From Sphingomonadaceae bacterium (lineage in GTDB: Bacteria > Pseudomonadota > Alphaproteobacteria > Sphingomonadales > Sphingomonadaceae): 64,000 nt of DNA. Under the pieces are notes generated by a model. That model was not told the origin of the DNA. It saw nothing but the letters and a program-made list of their open reading frames with translations, and did no database searches. A program made the position numbers and the translations under genes. Location: positions 48,810-112,809 of the forward strand of contig CANHQT010000004.1 of NCBI GenBank assembly GCA_947463325.1. Direction: 5' to 3'. Positions 11,201 to 20,755 of the stretch are shown one piece after another (position 1 is the first letter of the stretch; every line of letters starts with the position of its first letter).

Positions 11201-12960
11201 CCCCCGATGCGGCGACAAGCTGGGCCGAGCGCAAACGCTTGTTCGAGCTGCCGCGATCAAGCTGGGCCGATTATGATGCCAGCCTGATCTCCACCGGCGG
11301 CGGCGTATATCCGCGCAGCCAAAAGTCGATCGACCTTTCGCCCGAAGCCGCTGCCGCCATCGGCATTGCACCCGGCGCGATCGACCCGGCAACGTTGATG
11401 GCCGCGATCCTCAAGGCGCCGGTCGACCTTATCTGGTTCGGCGGCATCGGCACCTATGTGAAAGCAGCCGCGCAGAACAATGCCGAGGTCGGAGACCCGG
11501 CCAACGACCGTATCCGCGTCGATGCCGAAGCCTTGCGCGCGCGGGTGATTGGCGAGGGCGCGAACCTGGGCGTCACGCAAGCGGCGCGTATTGCCTTCGC
11601 GGGACGCGGCGGGCGCATCAACACCGACTTCATCGACAATAGCGCGGGCGTCGACTGTTCTGACAATGAGGTCAACATCAAGATCGCGCTCAACCGTGAG
11701 GTGCGCGAGGGCCGCCTGGGTGCCGAACCGCGCAACGTGCTGCTCGCCTCCATGACCGATGCGGTGGCGGAACTGGTGCTGGCCGACAACCGGCTGCAGG
11801 CGCTGGCTCTCTCCATCGCCGAGCGGGGCGGGGCAGCGGCGCTGCCTTCCCTCATCCGGCTGATCGAGCATTTCGAGGGGACGGGCAGGCTGGACCGCTT
11901 GGTCGAAGGCCTTGCGTCCAACGACGATCTCACCCGCCGGATGAATGAGCATCGCGGCCTGACGCGGCCCGAGCTGGCGGTGCTGCTTTCCACGGCAAAG
12001 CTGGCCATCCAGGACGCGGCCGAGGACGGCAAGCTGGGCGCCGATCCGCTGATGGACGAGGAGCTGCTCGCGGCCTTCCCGCAGGCGATGGCGGGCGCAC
12101 ATCGCGATGCCATCCTGTCCCACCAGCTGCGCAACGAGATTGTCGCCACCAAGGTCGCCAACCGGCTGGTCAACCGTATGGGTCTGATCCACCCGTTCGA
12201 GCTGGCCGAAGAAGAAGGCGTCGGCATGGCCGATGTCGCCGAGGCCTTTGTGGTTGCCGAGAAGCTGTTCGAGCTTCCCGCACTGTGGGCAAGGATCGAC
12301 AGCGAACCCATGCCCGAGGCGGTGCGTATCGGCCTTTATGGTGAAGTCGCGCTGGAACTGCGCGCGCACATGGCGGACCTCATTCGCAACGCAGTGGCTG
12401 ACCGCAGCCTCGCACGTTGCGTGGCCGAGCTGTCACCGGGCATTGCGCTGCTGGACCGGCAGAGTGACCGGCTGATCCGCCCTGCAGGGCGCGAGGCGGC
12501 GGATGCTTTCCAGCGCCGTCTGGAAGATCAGGGCACACCGACCGATTTGGCGCGGGCCATCGTTCATCTGGCGGAAGTCGACGGGGCGGTGGGCATCGTT
12601 TCGCTCGCGACGCGCACGGGCACTGACCCCGCCGCACTGACGACCGCCTTTGGCGCTTTGGGCCAAGCCACCGGCCTCGACTGGGCACAGGGCGCAGCGA
12701 TGACGATGGCGCCGGTCGACCCGTGGGAGCGACTGCTCGTGGCAGGCCTCGCCCGCGATTTCCAGCAGATGCGGCTCGATACCATCGCGCGTCTGGGCGG
12801 CGAAGCTGAGGCGGCTGCAAATGGCTGGCTGGCACGCAATGACGCGCGGGTGCGGCAGTTCCGCACCTTTGTCGACCGCGCCAAACTGAGCCCGCAGCCG
12901 TCCCCGGCGATGCTGGCCCAGCTGGCAGGGCAGGCACGCACGCTGCTGGCACGCGCCTGA
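8290..12960 (+). CDS. NAD-dependent glutamate dehydrogenase, large (GDH-180-like) type
   Basis: ~1556 aa; [98 protein letters not shown]. Confidence 0.93.
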   Translation: [1556 protein letters not shown]

Positions 12961-13084
12961 CCGCGAGCGGCCGGGTTCGCCAGCACCACAGGCCGACACG
13001 CAATTTTTGCGTGGAGCCTTTGCGGCCCATGCAGCGTTCATTCCTCCATCACCGGCCTGCTGCCGTGGCAGGCCGCCGAGGAGA

Positions 13085-13339
13085 ATGGACATGAGCATTT
13101 TGAGACTGATGGTCGCCGGTGCCGGTGGCTATGCCGCTTGGCACTGGTGGCAACACAGCCATCCATCGCGCGCGGAGCCAGCAGCCTTTGCCAATGGTGA
13201 AAGCGAACCCGCGAACTTCGACCAGACCCGCTCTGCTGGCCCGGAGGGAATGCGGGACGCCACGAAGAGCCGCGAGTGGGACAAGGTCGACCAGGCCGCA
13301 GACGAGAGCTTCCCGGCAAGCGACTCGCCGGCCTACTGA
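13085..13339 (+). CDS. Small hypothetical protein
   Basis: GAGGAG SD upstream; MDMSILRLMVAGAGGYAAWHWWQHSHPS... hydrophobic N-terminus, acidic C-terminus (DKVDQAADESFPASDSPAY). Confidence 0.55.
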   Translation: MDMSILRLMVAGAGGYAAWHWWQHSHPSRAEPAAFANGESEPANFDQTRSAGPEGMRDATKSREWDKVDQAADESFPASDSPAY

Positions 13340-13348
13340 CCGCTCGCC

Positions 13349-15883
13349 CTATAGCTGCCTGAGCGCACTCGCCGGGCGGACCGACATGAGCGGGATGGAG
13401 CCGGCAAGGCCGATGCCGAGCGTGACCGCCGCACCGCCGAGCAGCGTGGCGGCGACCACACCCCAATCGGGTGCCCAGGTGAAATCGAACAGCTGGACGA
13501 TGACGAACCAGGCTGCCCCCGCCCCAAGCGCGAAGGCAAGCGCGGCGAGCACCGCAGCGAGCAGCGCATATTCGAGCGCCTGAGCGCCGAGCACCTGCCA
13601 GCGGGTCGCGCCGAGCGTCTTCATGATGACGCTGTCATAAGCGCGTGACTGGCGCGAGGCGGCGATGGCGCCGATCAGCACAGCGATGCCGGCGAGGATG
13701 GCGATCGACGCCGCAGCGAGGATGGCGCCTGCCATCTGTTCGAGCAGCACCGTGACCTGCCCGATCACTTCGCCCACCGCGATGATCGAGACGGTCGGGA
13801 AGGCGGCGAGCAATGCGCGAGTGAGGCCGGGGTCGGGCGAGCCATCAGTGGTCAGCGTCGCAGCGAACGTATGCGGCGCGCTGGCAAGCGCGCTGGGCGA
13901 GAAGACCATGATATAGTTGAAGCCCATCGTGTCCCAGTTGATGCGGCGGAGCGAGGCAATGCGCGCCTCTATCTCCCGCCCCAGGACATTGACGGTGATC
14001 GTGTCCCCGACACGGACGCCGATGGTGTTGGCGGCTTCCTCATCAAGGCTGACGAGGGGAGGGCCGGCATAGTCGGGCGCCCACCATTCACCGGCGGTAA
14101 GTTCGCTGCCTTCGGGCAAGGTTGGCGCGTAGGTGACGCCGCGTTCACCGCGCAGGAACCATGCGCCGTCGGGCAGTTCCTCAAGCTCCGAGACGCGCTG
14201 GCCGGCATAGGCGACGATCGTGCCGCGCAGCGCAGGGACCATGTTGAGCTCTGCTTGCGGCGCACGTTCGGCGACGATGGCGCGGAACTGGTCCTGCCCG
14301 GTCGAAGGGATGTCGAGGATGAAATTGTCGGGCGCCTCACGCGGGACGCTGCGCTCAATCTCCGCAGTCAGGCTGGTCTGGATCGCCGCCAGCGTGACGA
14401 ACAGGGTGAGCGCGAGGCCAAGCGCGATGACCAGAGCGGGCGTCTGCGAGCCCGGGCGGTAGAGATTGGCGATGGCGAGGCGGAACAGCGGACGGCGCGG
14501 GCGCGGGACAGCGCGCGCGGCGCGGCGGACGGCCGATCCCACGCCGAGCAGAAGGAGCAGAACAGCCGCCACCGATGCGAGCACTCCGGCCGAGAAGAGC
14601 GGTTCGCGTGCAGTGATCAAGGCGAGCGCGACAATGCCGGTTGCGGCCAGCGCGACCTGGAGGATGGTGCGCCGGTCAACGCCGCCGCCGCCTTCGATAC
14701 GCGAGCGGAACAGTGCGGCGGCCGGCTGGGTGCGGGCCCGCGCGAGCGGCGGCAGGGTGAAGGCGAGGGCGATGAGCAGGCCGTAGGCCGCGGCGCTCGC
14801 CAATGCGACAGGGTGGAGGGAGAATCCGGGCTGGACCGGCAGCGCATTGCCGATGAGTGCGACCAGCAGCGGCGGCGAGACTGCGCCGATCACCAGCCCC
14901 GCAAGAATGGCGAGCAGGGTCACCGCCCCCACCTGAAGCAGATAGATGCGCAGCACATCGCCGCTGCCCGCGCCGAGCACCTTTAACGTCGCGATGCTGC
15001 CGCGCTTGGTCGCGAGGTAGGAGGAAACGCCGTTGGAGACGCCGATCCCCGCCACCACCAGAGCGGTGAGGCCGATCAGCGAGAGGAACTGGCCCATGCG
15101 TTCGATAAAGCGGTTGGCACCGGGCGAGGCGCGATCGCGGCTCTTCACCTCGACGCCAGCGTCCTTGAGCTCGCGGCTCAAATCGTCGGTAAGGGTCGCC
15201 ACGTCTGCGCCGGGTGCGGTGCGGACGCGATATTTGGATTCATAGAGGCTGCCGGGCTGAAGGAGGCCGGTCCGGCGCACCCCTTCGATGCTGGTGATAG
15301 CAACGGGACCGAGGGTGAAGCCTTCGCCGACACGGTCCGGTTCCGTCCCGATGATGCCCGCGATGCGGAAGGTAGCGGTGCCGTAGCGCAGATTATCCCC
15401 CACCCCGAGAGCGAGCCGCTCCGCCAGGCCGGGGCCGATATAGAGGCTGTCAGCGGCGGGGGGCGGCGCGGGGCGGCCATCAGCGAGCGTCAATGTGCCA
15501 TAGAGCGGATAGGTTGCGTCGACCGCCTTCAGCTCGGAGAGGACGGCATCGGGGCCGCCATCCGCCGAGGCATCGGCGCGCTGCGCCATCGCGCGCATGC
15601 GGATGGTTTCACTGAGCACGCCGAGATCGTCGAAGCGGGCCTTTTCCTCCGCTGTCGCCTCACGCTGGGAGACGGCGAATTCGATGTCACCACCGAGGAG
15701 GATTTGGCCGCGCGCGGCGAGCTCCGCGGTGATGGCGCTGGTCAGGCTGGCGATGGCAGCGAGGGTGCCGACGCCGAGCAGAAGGCAGATGAAGAGGAGC
15801 CTCAGACCCCGGAAACCGGTGTGGAGATCGCGCCGGGCAATCGTCCATGCGGCGCGCCATGACAGCGCGTTGGCGCTGCTCAC
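13349..15883 (-). CDS. ABC transporter permease, FtsX/MacB type (YbbP-like)
   Basis: 844 aa, two FtsX-like modules (VVAGIGVSNGVSSYLATKRGSIATLKVLGA; AIAASRQSRAYDSVIMKTLGATRWQVL). Confidence 0.88.
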   Translation of the reverse strand: MSSANALSWRAAWTIARRDLHTGFRGLRLLFICLLLGVGTLAAIASLTSAITAELAARGQILLGGDIEFAVSQREATAEEKARFDDLGVLSETIRMRAMAQRADASADGGPDAVLSELKAVDATYPLYGTLTLADGRPAPPPAADSLYIGPGLAERLALGVGDNLRYGTATFRIAGIIGTEPDRVGEGFTLGPVAITSIEGVRRTGLLQPGSLYESKYRVRTAPGADVATLTDDLSRELKDAGVEVKSRDRASPGANRFIERMGQFLSLIGLTALVVAGIGVSNGVSSYLATKRGSIATLKVLGAGSGDVLRIYLLQVGAVTLLAILAGLVIGAVSPPLLVALIGNALPVQPGFSLHPVALASAAAYGLLIALAFTLPPLARARTQPAAALFRSRIEGGGGVDRRTILQVALAATGIVALALITAREPLFSAGVLASVAAVLLLLLGVGSAVRRAARAVPRPRRPLFRLAIANLYRPGSQTPALVIALGLALTLFVTLAAIQTSLTAEIERSVPREAPDNFILDIPSTGQDQFRAIVAERAPQAELNMVPALRGTIVAYAGQRVSELEELPDGAWFLRGERGVTYAPTLPEGSELTAGEWWAPDYAGPPLVSLDEEAANTIGVRVGDTITVNVLGREIEARIASLRRINWDTMGFNYIMVFSPSALASAPHTFAATLTTDGSPDPGLTRALLAAFPTVSIIAVGEVIGQVTVLLEQMAGAILAAASIAILAGIAVLIGAIAASRQSRAYDSVIMKTLGATRWQVLGAQALEYALLAAVLAALAFALGAGAAWFVIVQLFDFTWAPDWGVVAATLLGGAAVTLGIGLAGSIPLMSVRPASALRQL

Positions 15884-16584
15884 GCCGGCACGCGATCGGC
15901 AACGATGCGGCCGTCCTTCATTTCCACGATGCGGTCGCAGCGCTGGGCGAGTGCGGGATCATGGGTGATGATCACGAGGGTCGCCCCTTGCGCGGCGCGG
16001 CGGGCGAAGAGGAGATCGATGATCGCTTCGCCCGTCGCGGCATCGAGATTGCCGGTGGGTTCGTCAGCAAAAATAATCTCCGGTCCGGCCGCGACAGCGC
16101 GGGCGATGGCGACGCGCTGCTGCTCGCCGCCCGACAGCTGGGTCGGGTAATGATCGAGCCGGTGGCCGAGGCCGACCGCTTCAAGTTCGCGCGCGGCGAC
16201 GGCGAAGGCATCGGCCTCTCCCGCGAGTTCGAGCGGAACGGCGACATTTTCCAGCGCCGTCATCGTCGGCAGCAGGTGGAAGCTTTGCAGCACGATGCCG
16301 ATGCGGCCACGCCGCGCAGTGGCAAGGCCATCCTCGTCCAGCGTGCCATAATCGATGCCGGCGACCTGCACTTCGCCGCCGCTGGCACGTTCGAGGCCCG
16401 ACAAAACCGCCATCAGCGAGGATTTGCCCGAGCCCGATGCGCCGAGGATGGCAAGGCTTTCCCCCTGCGGGATGGCCAGATCGACACCCTTTAAAATTTC
16501 GACCGGCGCCTCACGCGAGCCGAGGGTGAGGGTGACATTGCGACCGCGGATCGCAATATGGGGGTCATTGCCGGTTCCGTGCAT
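15880..16584 (-). CDS. ABC transporter ATP-binding protein (YbbA/LolD-like)
   Basis: Walker A GASGSGKSS, LSGGEQQRVAIARA, Walker B IIFADEPTGNLD; overlaps the permease by 4 nt. Confidence 0.92.
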   Translation of the reverse strand: MHGTGNDPHIAIRGRNVTLTLGSREAPVEILKGVDLAIPQGESLAILGASGSGKSSLMAVLSGLERASGGEVQVAGIDYGTLDEDGLATARRGRIGIVLQSFHLLPTMTALENVAVPLELAGEADAFAVAARELEAVGLGHRLDHYPTQLSGGEQQRVAIARAVAAGPEIIFADEPTGNLDAATGEAIIDLLFARRAAQGATLVIITHDPALAQRCDRIVEMKDGRIVADRVPA

Positions 16585-17332
16585 GATGAGGAGAGCGCTT
16601 TCGATGGCCTGGACGATGGTGCAATGGCTGGCTGCCGGGGGCGCCGCCATTTTGTTGACTGCTTGCTCAGATGGTGGCGCGGGCGGCAGCGACAAGGGCA
16701 GTCGCAGCGCAGATGAAGCGAACGCATCGCTGACTGTTGCGCCGACGGCACAGGTCAGCGCCGATGCGCCGCTGGTGGTGGCGTTCGGCGACAGCCTTTA
16801 CGCGGGCTATGGCCTCGACGCCGGCGAGGGTTTCGCCCCCGAGTTGCAGCGGCGGCTGGCGGCGGCCGGGACCGAAGCCGCTGTGTTCAATGCCGGGGTT
16901 TCGGGTGATACCACGGCGGCGGGGCTGGCGCGGCTTGCCTTCACGCTCGATGGCCTTCCCAAAAAGCCTGCGCTGGTGATCATCGGCCTCGGCGGCAATG
17001 ACATGCTGCGCGGTATCGGGCCGGAAACGACGCGATCCAACCTCGACGCGATGCTGGCCGAACTCGACCGGCGCGGCATTCCGGCCATGCTGACGGGGAT
17101 GCTGGCGCCGCCCAATTTGGGCGAGGATTATCGCACCGCCTTTGACGCCATCTATCCTGAACTGGCGCGCAAGCATGACGCGGCGCTCTATCCCTTTTTC
17201 CTTGAAGGTCTGGTCGGCAACCGCGCGCTGTTCCTGCCCGACGGGATCCACCCGACAGCGGAAGGGATCGACATGGTCGCCGAGAAGGTCGCGCCGGTCG
17301 TGGCCGGGGCACTGGGCGACGCGCAACGCTGA
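16583..17332 (+). CDS. tesA: GDSL arylesterase / TesA-like lysophospholipase
   Basis: VVAFGDSLYAGYGLD, GVSGDTTAAG, IGLGGNDMLRGI, DGIHPTAEG; lipobox LLTACS; divergent from ybbA as in E. coli. Confidence 0.9.
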   Translation: MMRRALSMAWTMVQWLAAGGAAILLTACSDGGAGGSDKGSRSADEANASLTVAPTAQVSADAPLVVAFGDSLYAGYGLDAGEGFAPELQRRLAAAGTEAAVFNAGVSGDTTAAGLARLAFTLDGLPKKPALVIIGLGGNDMLRGIGPETTRSNLDAMLAELDRRGIPAMLTGMLAPPNLGEDYRTAFDAIYPELARKHDAALYPFFLEGLVGNRALFLPDGIHPTAEGIDMVAEKVAPVVAGALGDAQR

Positions 17333-17338
17333 GCTGAA

Positions 17339-17352
17339 TTGACCCACATCAA
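17339..17352. promoter_or_regulatory. FNR/Anr/FixK-type box TTGACCCACATCAA
   Basis: 9/10 conserved positions of TTGAT-N4-ATCAA, 64 bp upstream of a microprotein start. Confidence 0.6.
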
Positions 17353-17416
17353 GGCGGAGCCGCGGCTGGCCTGCCATTCCCTTGTGCATCAGACGCGCAA
17401 GAGGAGTGAAAGCGCC

Positions 17417-17524
17417 ATGTTCGACCATTTCAATCAGGCCCCGGTGTTGCTGTTCATGGGGATGATGGCCTGTTTCGGCCTGACCCTGCTCTACGTTTCC
17501 GTTGAGGACGCGATCCGGCACTGA
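17417..17524 (+). CDS. 35-aa single-TM microprotein
   Basis: GAGGAG SD at 17401; MFDHFNQAPVLLFMGMMACFGLTLLYVSVEDAIRH. Confidence 0.6.
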   Translation: MFDHFNQAPVLLFMGMMACFGLTLLYVSVEDAIRH

Positions 17525-17528
17525 GCAG

Positions 17529-18287
17529 TCAAAGGCTCTGGCCGTCGTCGACCGTGAGGGTCGCACCGGTGGTCGAGCCGCTGGCGTCCGAGCAGAAGTA
17601 AAGCACCGCACCGTCGAGCGATTCGACGGGTTGCAGGCGGCGGCGGTGGAAGGCGGCAATCTGTGCCTGACCGCCGGGCGTATCGAACCAGTCACCGGCA
17701 ATCTCCGTTGCGATATAGCCGGGCTGGATGGTGTTGACGGTAATACCGATCCGCACCCATTCCCGCGCCAGATTGCGCCCGAGATGTGCGACCGCCGCCT
17801 TGCCCGCGGCATAGGCTGCATCGCCCTGCCCCGTCATGCCCGCAGTGATCGAGCCGATGAGGAGAATGCGCCCGCGCGTGCCTATGCCGTGGGCGATCAT
17901 GCGCCGCGCGGCCTCCCGCGCGGTCAGATAGACGCCGGTGAAATTGGTGTCGGTGAGCTGCCGCAGTGCCTCCACCGAAACATCGGTCGAGCGGCCGGGA
18001 GCAGCCATGCCGGCGTTGGCGATGACCGTATCGATCGGACCCAAGGCCGCCTCTGCCGCATCAAAGGCAGCGATGATCGAGGCTTCGTCTGTCACATCCA
18101 TCGGCACGGCGACCGCCTTGCCCTGCCCGAGTTCTTGCGCCAGCACCGCCACCCGTTCCACCCGGCGTGCGCCGAGCACCACCCGCGCACCCGCCGAAAC
18201 AGCGAGCCGCGCGAAATGCGCGCCGAGGCCGGAGGAAGCACCGGTGATGAGGAGCGTGCGCCCTTCAAGCGGGAGGGGTGTCGTCAT
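17529..18287 (-). CDS. SDR family oxidoreductase
   Basis: GASSGLGAHFA nucleotide-binding motif, YAAGKAAVAHLGRNLA. Confidence 0.9.
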   Translation of the reverse strand: MTTPLPLEGRTLLITGASSGLGAHFARLAVSAGARVVLGARRVERVAVLAQELGQGKAVAVPMDVTDEASIIAAFDAAEAALGPIDTVIANAGMAAPGRSTDVSVEALRQLTDTNFTGVYLTAREAARRMIAHGIGTRGRILLIGSITAGMTGQGDAAYAAGKAAVAHLGRNLAREWVRIGITVNTIQPGYIATEIAGDWFDTPGGQAQIAAFHRRRLQPVESLDGAVLYFCSDASGSTTGATLTVDDGQSL

Positions 18288-19909
18288 CCGAACATCCTTG
18301 CAAACAGGCCGCGATCGCGCAGAATCTCATGCGCGGCATTATGGCCGGGCGCGCCGGTGACGCCGCCACCGGGGTGGGTGCCCGATCCGCACATGTAGAG
18401 ACCCGCAATCGGCCCGCGATAATCCCCATGGCCAAGCACCGGCCGCGCCGACCAGAGCTGATCGAGGCTCATGTGGCCGTGGAAAATATCCCCGCCGACA
18501 AGGCCGAATTTGCGTTCGAGATCGAGCGGGGAATGGATCTGCCGCGCGATGATCGAGGATTTGAAATTGGGGGCGTGGGCGGTGACGGTATCAATGATGT
18601 GATCGGCCACTTCATCGCGCACATCATCCCAGCCGCGCGGTCGCCCATCCGGCCCGGGTGGCAAATCAAAGGCAAATTGCTGGCAGAACAGGCTGGCGAC
18701 ATGCGCGCCCGGCGGGGCAAGACTGTCATCAACGGTCGAGGGGATCTTGATTTCAACGATCGGCGCTTTTGACCAGCCGTGAAGCCGGGCATCGTCCCAA
18801 GCCTGATCCATATAATCGAGGCCGGGGGCGATGATGATGCCGGCGGTATGGTGTTCGGCGAGGGTCTTGCCGGGCAGCACGGTGAAGTCGGGCAGTTCCG
18901 AGAGCGCGACATTCATCCGGAAAGTGCCGGAGCCGGTGCGGTATCCGGCCATGGCGCGGCGGAAATCGGCCGGCAGGTCCGAGGCGTCGACCATGTCACG
19001 ATAGAGGAGCGCAGGGCCGACGTTGGCCGCGACAGTGCGCGCGGCAATTTCCTCCCCGCCGACCAGGCGCACCCCGGCGACACGGCCGCCATCGATCAGC
19101 AGGTGATCGACCGGCGTTTCGAGGCTGATTTCCACCCCGGCATCCATACAGGCCGCGGCCATCGCCTGAGTGATTGCGCCCATGCCGCCGACAGCATGAC
19201 CCCAGGCGCCCTTGGTTCCGTTGACCTCTCCAAACACGTGGTGGAGCAGCACATAGGCCGAGCCGGGGGTCGAGACGCCACCGTAATTGCCGACCACCGC
19301 ATCAAAGGCGAAGGCGGATTTCACCACATCGCTTTCATACCAGCGGTCGAGGAAGCTGCGCGCGCTGGCGACGAACATGGCCAGCACATCGCGCTGGGCA
19401 TCAATCGGCAGCCGTGCGAGCGCGCGGCCCTGAACGATTCCGGAGAGCAGATCACGCAAACCACCGCCGGCGTTGGGCGGCGTGCGCAAGGCCATGTCAC
19501 GCAGCACATCCGCCACCCGTTCGAGCGCGGATTCATAAGCCGGGAAGGCCTCTGCATCGGCCTGCGAGAAGCGGGCGAACTCCGCCTGCGTGCGCGCGGT
19601 GCCGCCGCCCAGTTTCAGATATGTGTCGGGGAAGGGGAAGAAGTTGGAGATCGTCCGTTCAATGACGCGATAGCCGTGATCGGCGAGGCGCATATCCGCG
19701 ATCACCTTGGGCCGCAGCAAGCTGACGGTATAGCTGGCGGTCGAGTTGCGAAAGCCGGGGGCGAATTCCTCCGTCACCGCAGCGCCGCCGACAATGTGGC
19801 GCCGTTCGAGCACCCGCACCTTCATACCCGCACGCGCGAGATAGAAGGCGCAGACCAGGCCATTGTGGCCGCCGCCGATGATCAGCGCATCATATTGTCT
19901 GGTGCCCAT
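18284..19909 (-). CDS. FAD-dependent oxidoreductase (phytoene-desaturase-like / NAD(P)/FAD family)
   Basis: DALIIGGGHNGLVCAFYLARAGMKVRVLERRHIVGGAAVTEEFAPGF; C-term GLYMCGSGTHPGGGVTGAPGHNAA; start placed at MGTRQYD. Confidence 0.88.
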   Translation of the reverse strand: MGTRQYDALIIGGGHNGLVCAFYLARAGMKVRVLERRHIVGGAAVTEEFAPGFRNSTASYTVSLLRPKVIADMRLADHGYRVIERTISNFFPFPDTYLKLGGGTARTQAEFARFSQADAEAFPAYESALERVADVLRDMALRTPPNAGGGLRDLLSGIVQGRALARLPIDAQRDVLAMFVASARSFLDRWYESDVVKSAFAFDAVVGNYGGVSTPGSAYVLLHHVFGEVNGTKGAWGHAVGGMGAITQAMAAACMDAGVEISLETPVDHLLIDGGRVAGVRLVGGEEIAARTVAANVGPALLYRDMVDASDLPADFRRAMAGYRTGSGTFRMNVALSELPDFTVLPGKTLAEHHTAGIIIAPGLDYMDQAWDDARLHGWSKAPIVEIKIPSTVDDSLAPPGAHVASLFCQQFAFDLPPGPDGRPRGWDDVRDEVADHIIDTVTAHAPNFKSSIIARQIHSPLDLERKFGLVGGDIFHGHMSLDQLWSARPVLGHGDYRGPIAGLYMCGSGTHPGGGVTGAPGHNAAHEILRDRGLFARMFG

Positions 19910-19999
19910 GCGTATCCCTAACGCCGAAGGGGCGGGGTAGGAAAGAGGGGCATGAGGCGGTATCGGCAAGAGAAAGTTCGCAACGAGGGAAGCATTGCC

Positions 20000-20755
20000 A
20001 TGGCCACACGCACCGCACTGGTGACCGGCGCCACATCCGGGTTCGGCGCGGCGATTGCGCGGGCCCTCACCAGCGCAGGCTGGCGGGTGATCGCGACCGG
20101 GCGGCGCAGCGAACGGCTGGAGGCGCTGAAAGCCGAACTGGGCGCGGACAGGCTGCTGCCCGTGACGCTCGACATGCGCGACGGCGATGCCATCCGCGCG
20201 ATGGTGGCCGGCCTGCCCGAAGGCTGGCGCGAGATCGACTGCCTGATCAACAATGCCGGCCTCGCGCTCGGCACCGGGCCGGCGCAAGCATCCGACCCGA
20301 AGCAGTGGGAGGAGATGGTTGCGACCAACATCTCCGGCCTCATCGCCATCACCCATACGCTGCTGCCCGCGCTGATCGCGGCCAAGGGCGCGATCATCAA
20401 CATGTCCTCTGTCGCCGCGACCTACCCCTATGCCGGCGGCAATGTGTATGGCGGGACCAAGGCGTTTGTCCGGCAATTCTCACTGGGGCTGCGGTCCGAC
20501 CTCGCCGGGACAGGGGTGCGCGTCACCTCTATCGAGCCGGGCATGGCGGAGACCGAGTTCACGCTGGTGCGCACCGGCGGCAACCGCGCGGCGAGCGATG
20601 CGCTCTACTCTGGCGCCGATCCGATGACGGCGGAGGACATCGCCGCCACTGTGCTGTGGATCGCGACACTGCCGCCGCACCTCAACATCAACACCATCGA
20701 GATGATGCCGGTGCGGCAGAGCTTTGCCGGCTTTGCCGTGACGCGAGAGGGGTAA
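20000..20755 (+). CDS. SDR family oxidoreductase (YdfG-like)
   Basis: TALVTGATSGFGAAIARAL, NNAGLALG, YGGTKAFVRQFS. Confidence 0.9.
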   Translation: MATRTALVTGATSGFGAAIARALTSAGWRVIATGRRSERLEALKAELGADRLLPVTLDMRDGDAIRAMVAGLPEGWREIDCLINNAGLALGTGPAQASDPKQWEEMVATNISGLIAITHTLLPALIAAKGAIINMSSVAATYPYAGGNVYGGTKAFVRQFSLGLRSDLAGTGVRVTSIEPGMAETEFTLVRTGGNRAASDALYSGADPMTAEDIAATVLWIATLPPHLNINTIEMMPVRQSFAGFAVTREG

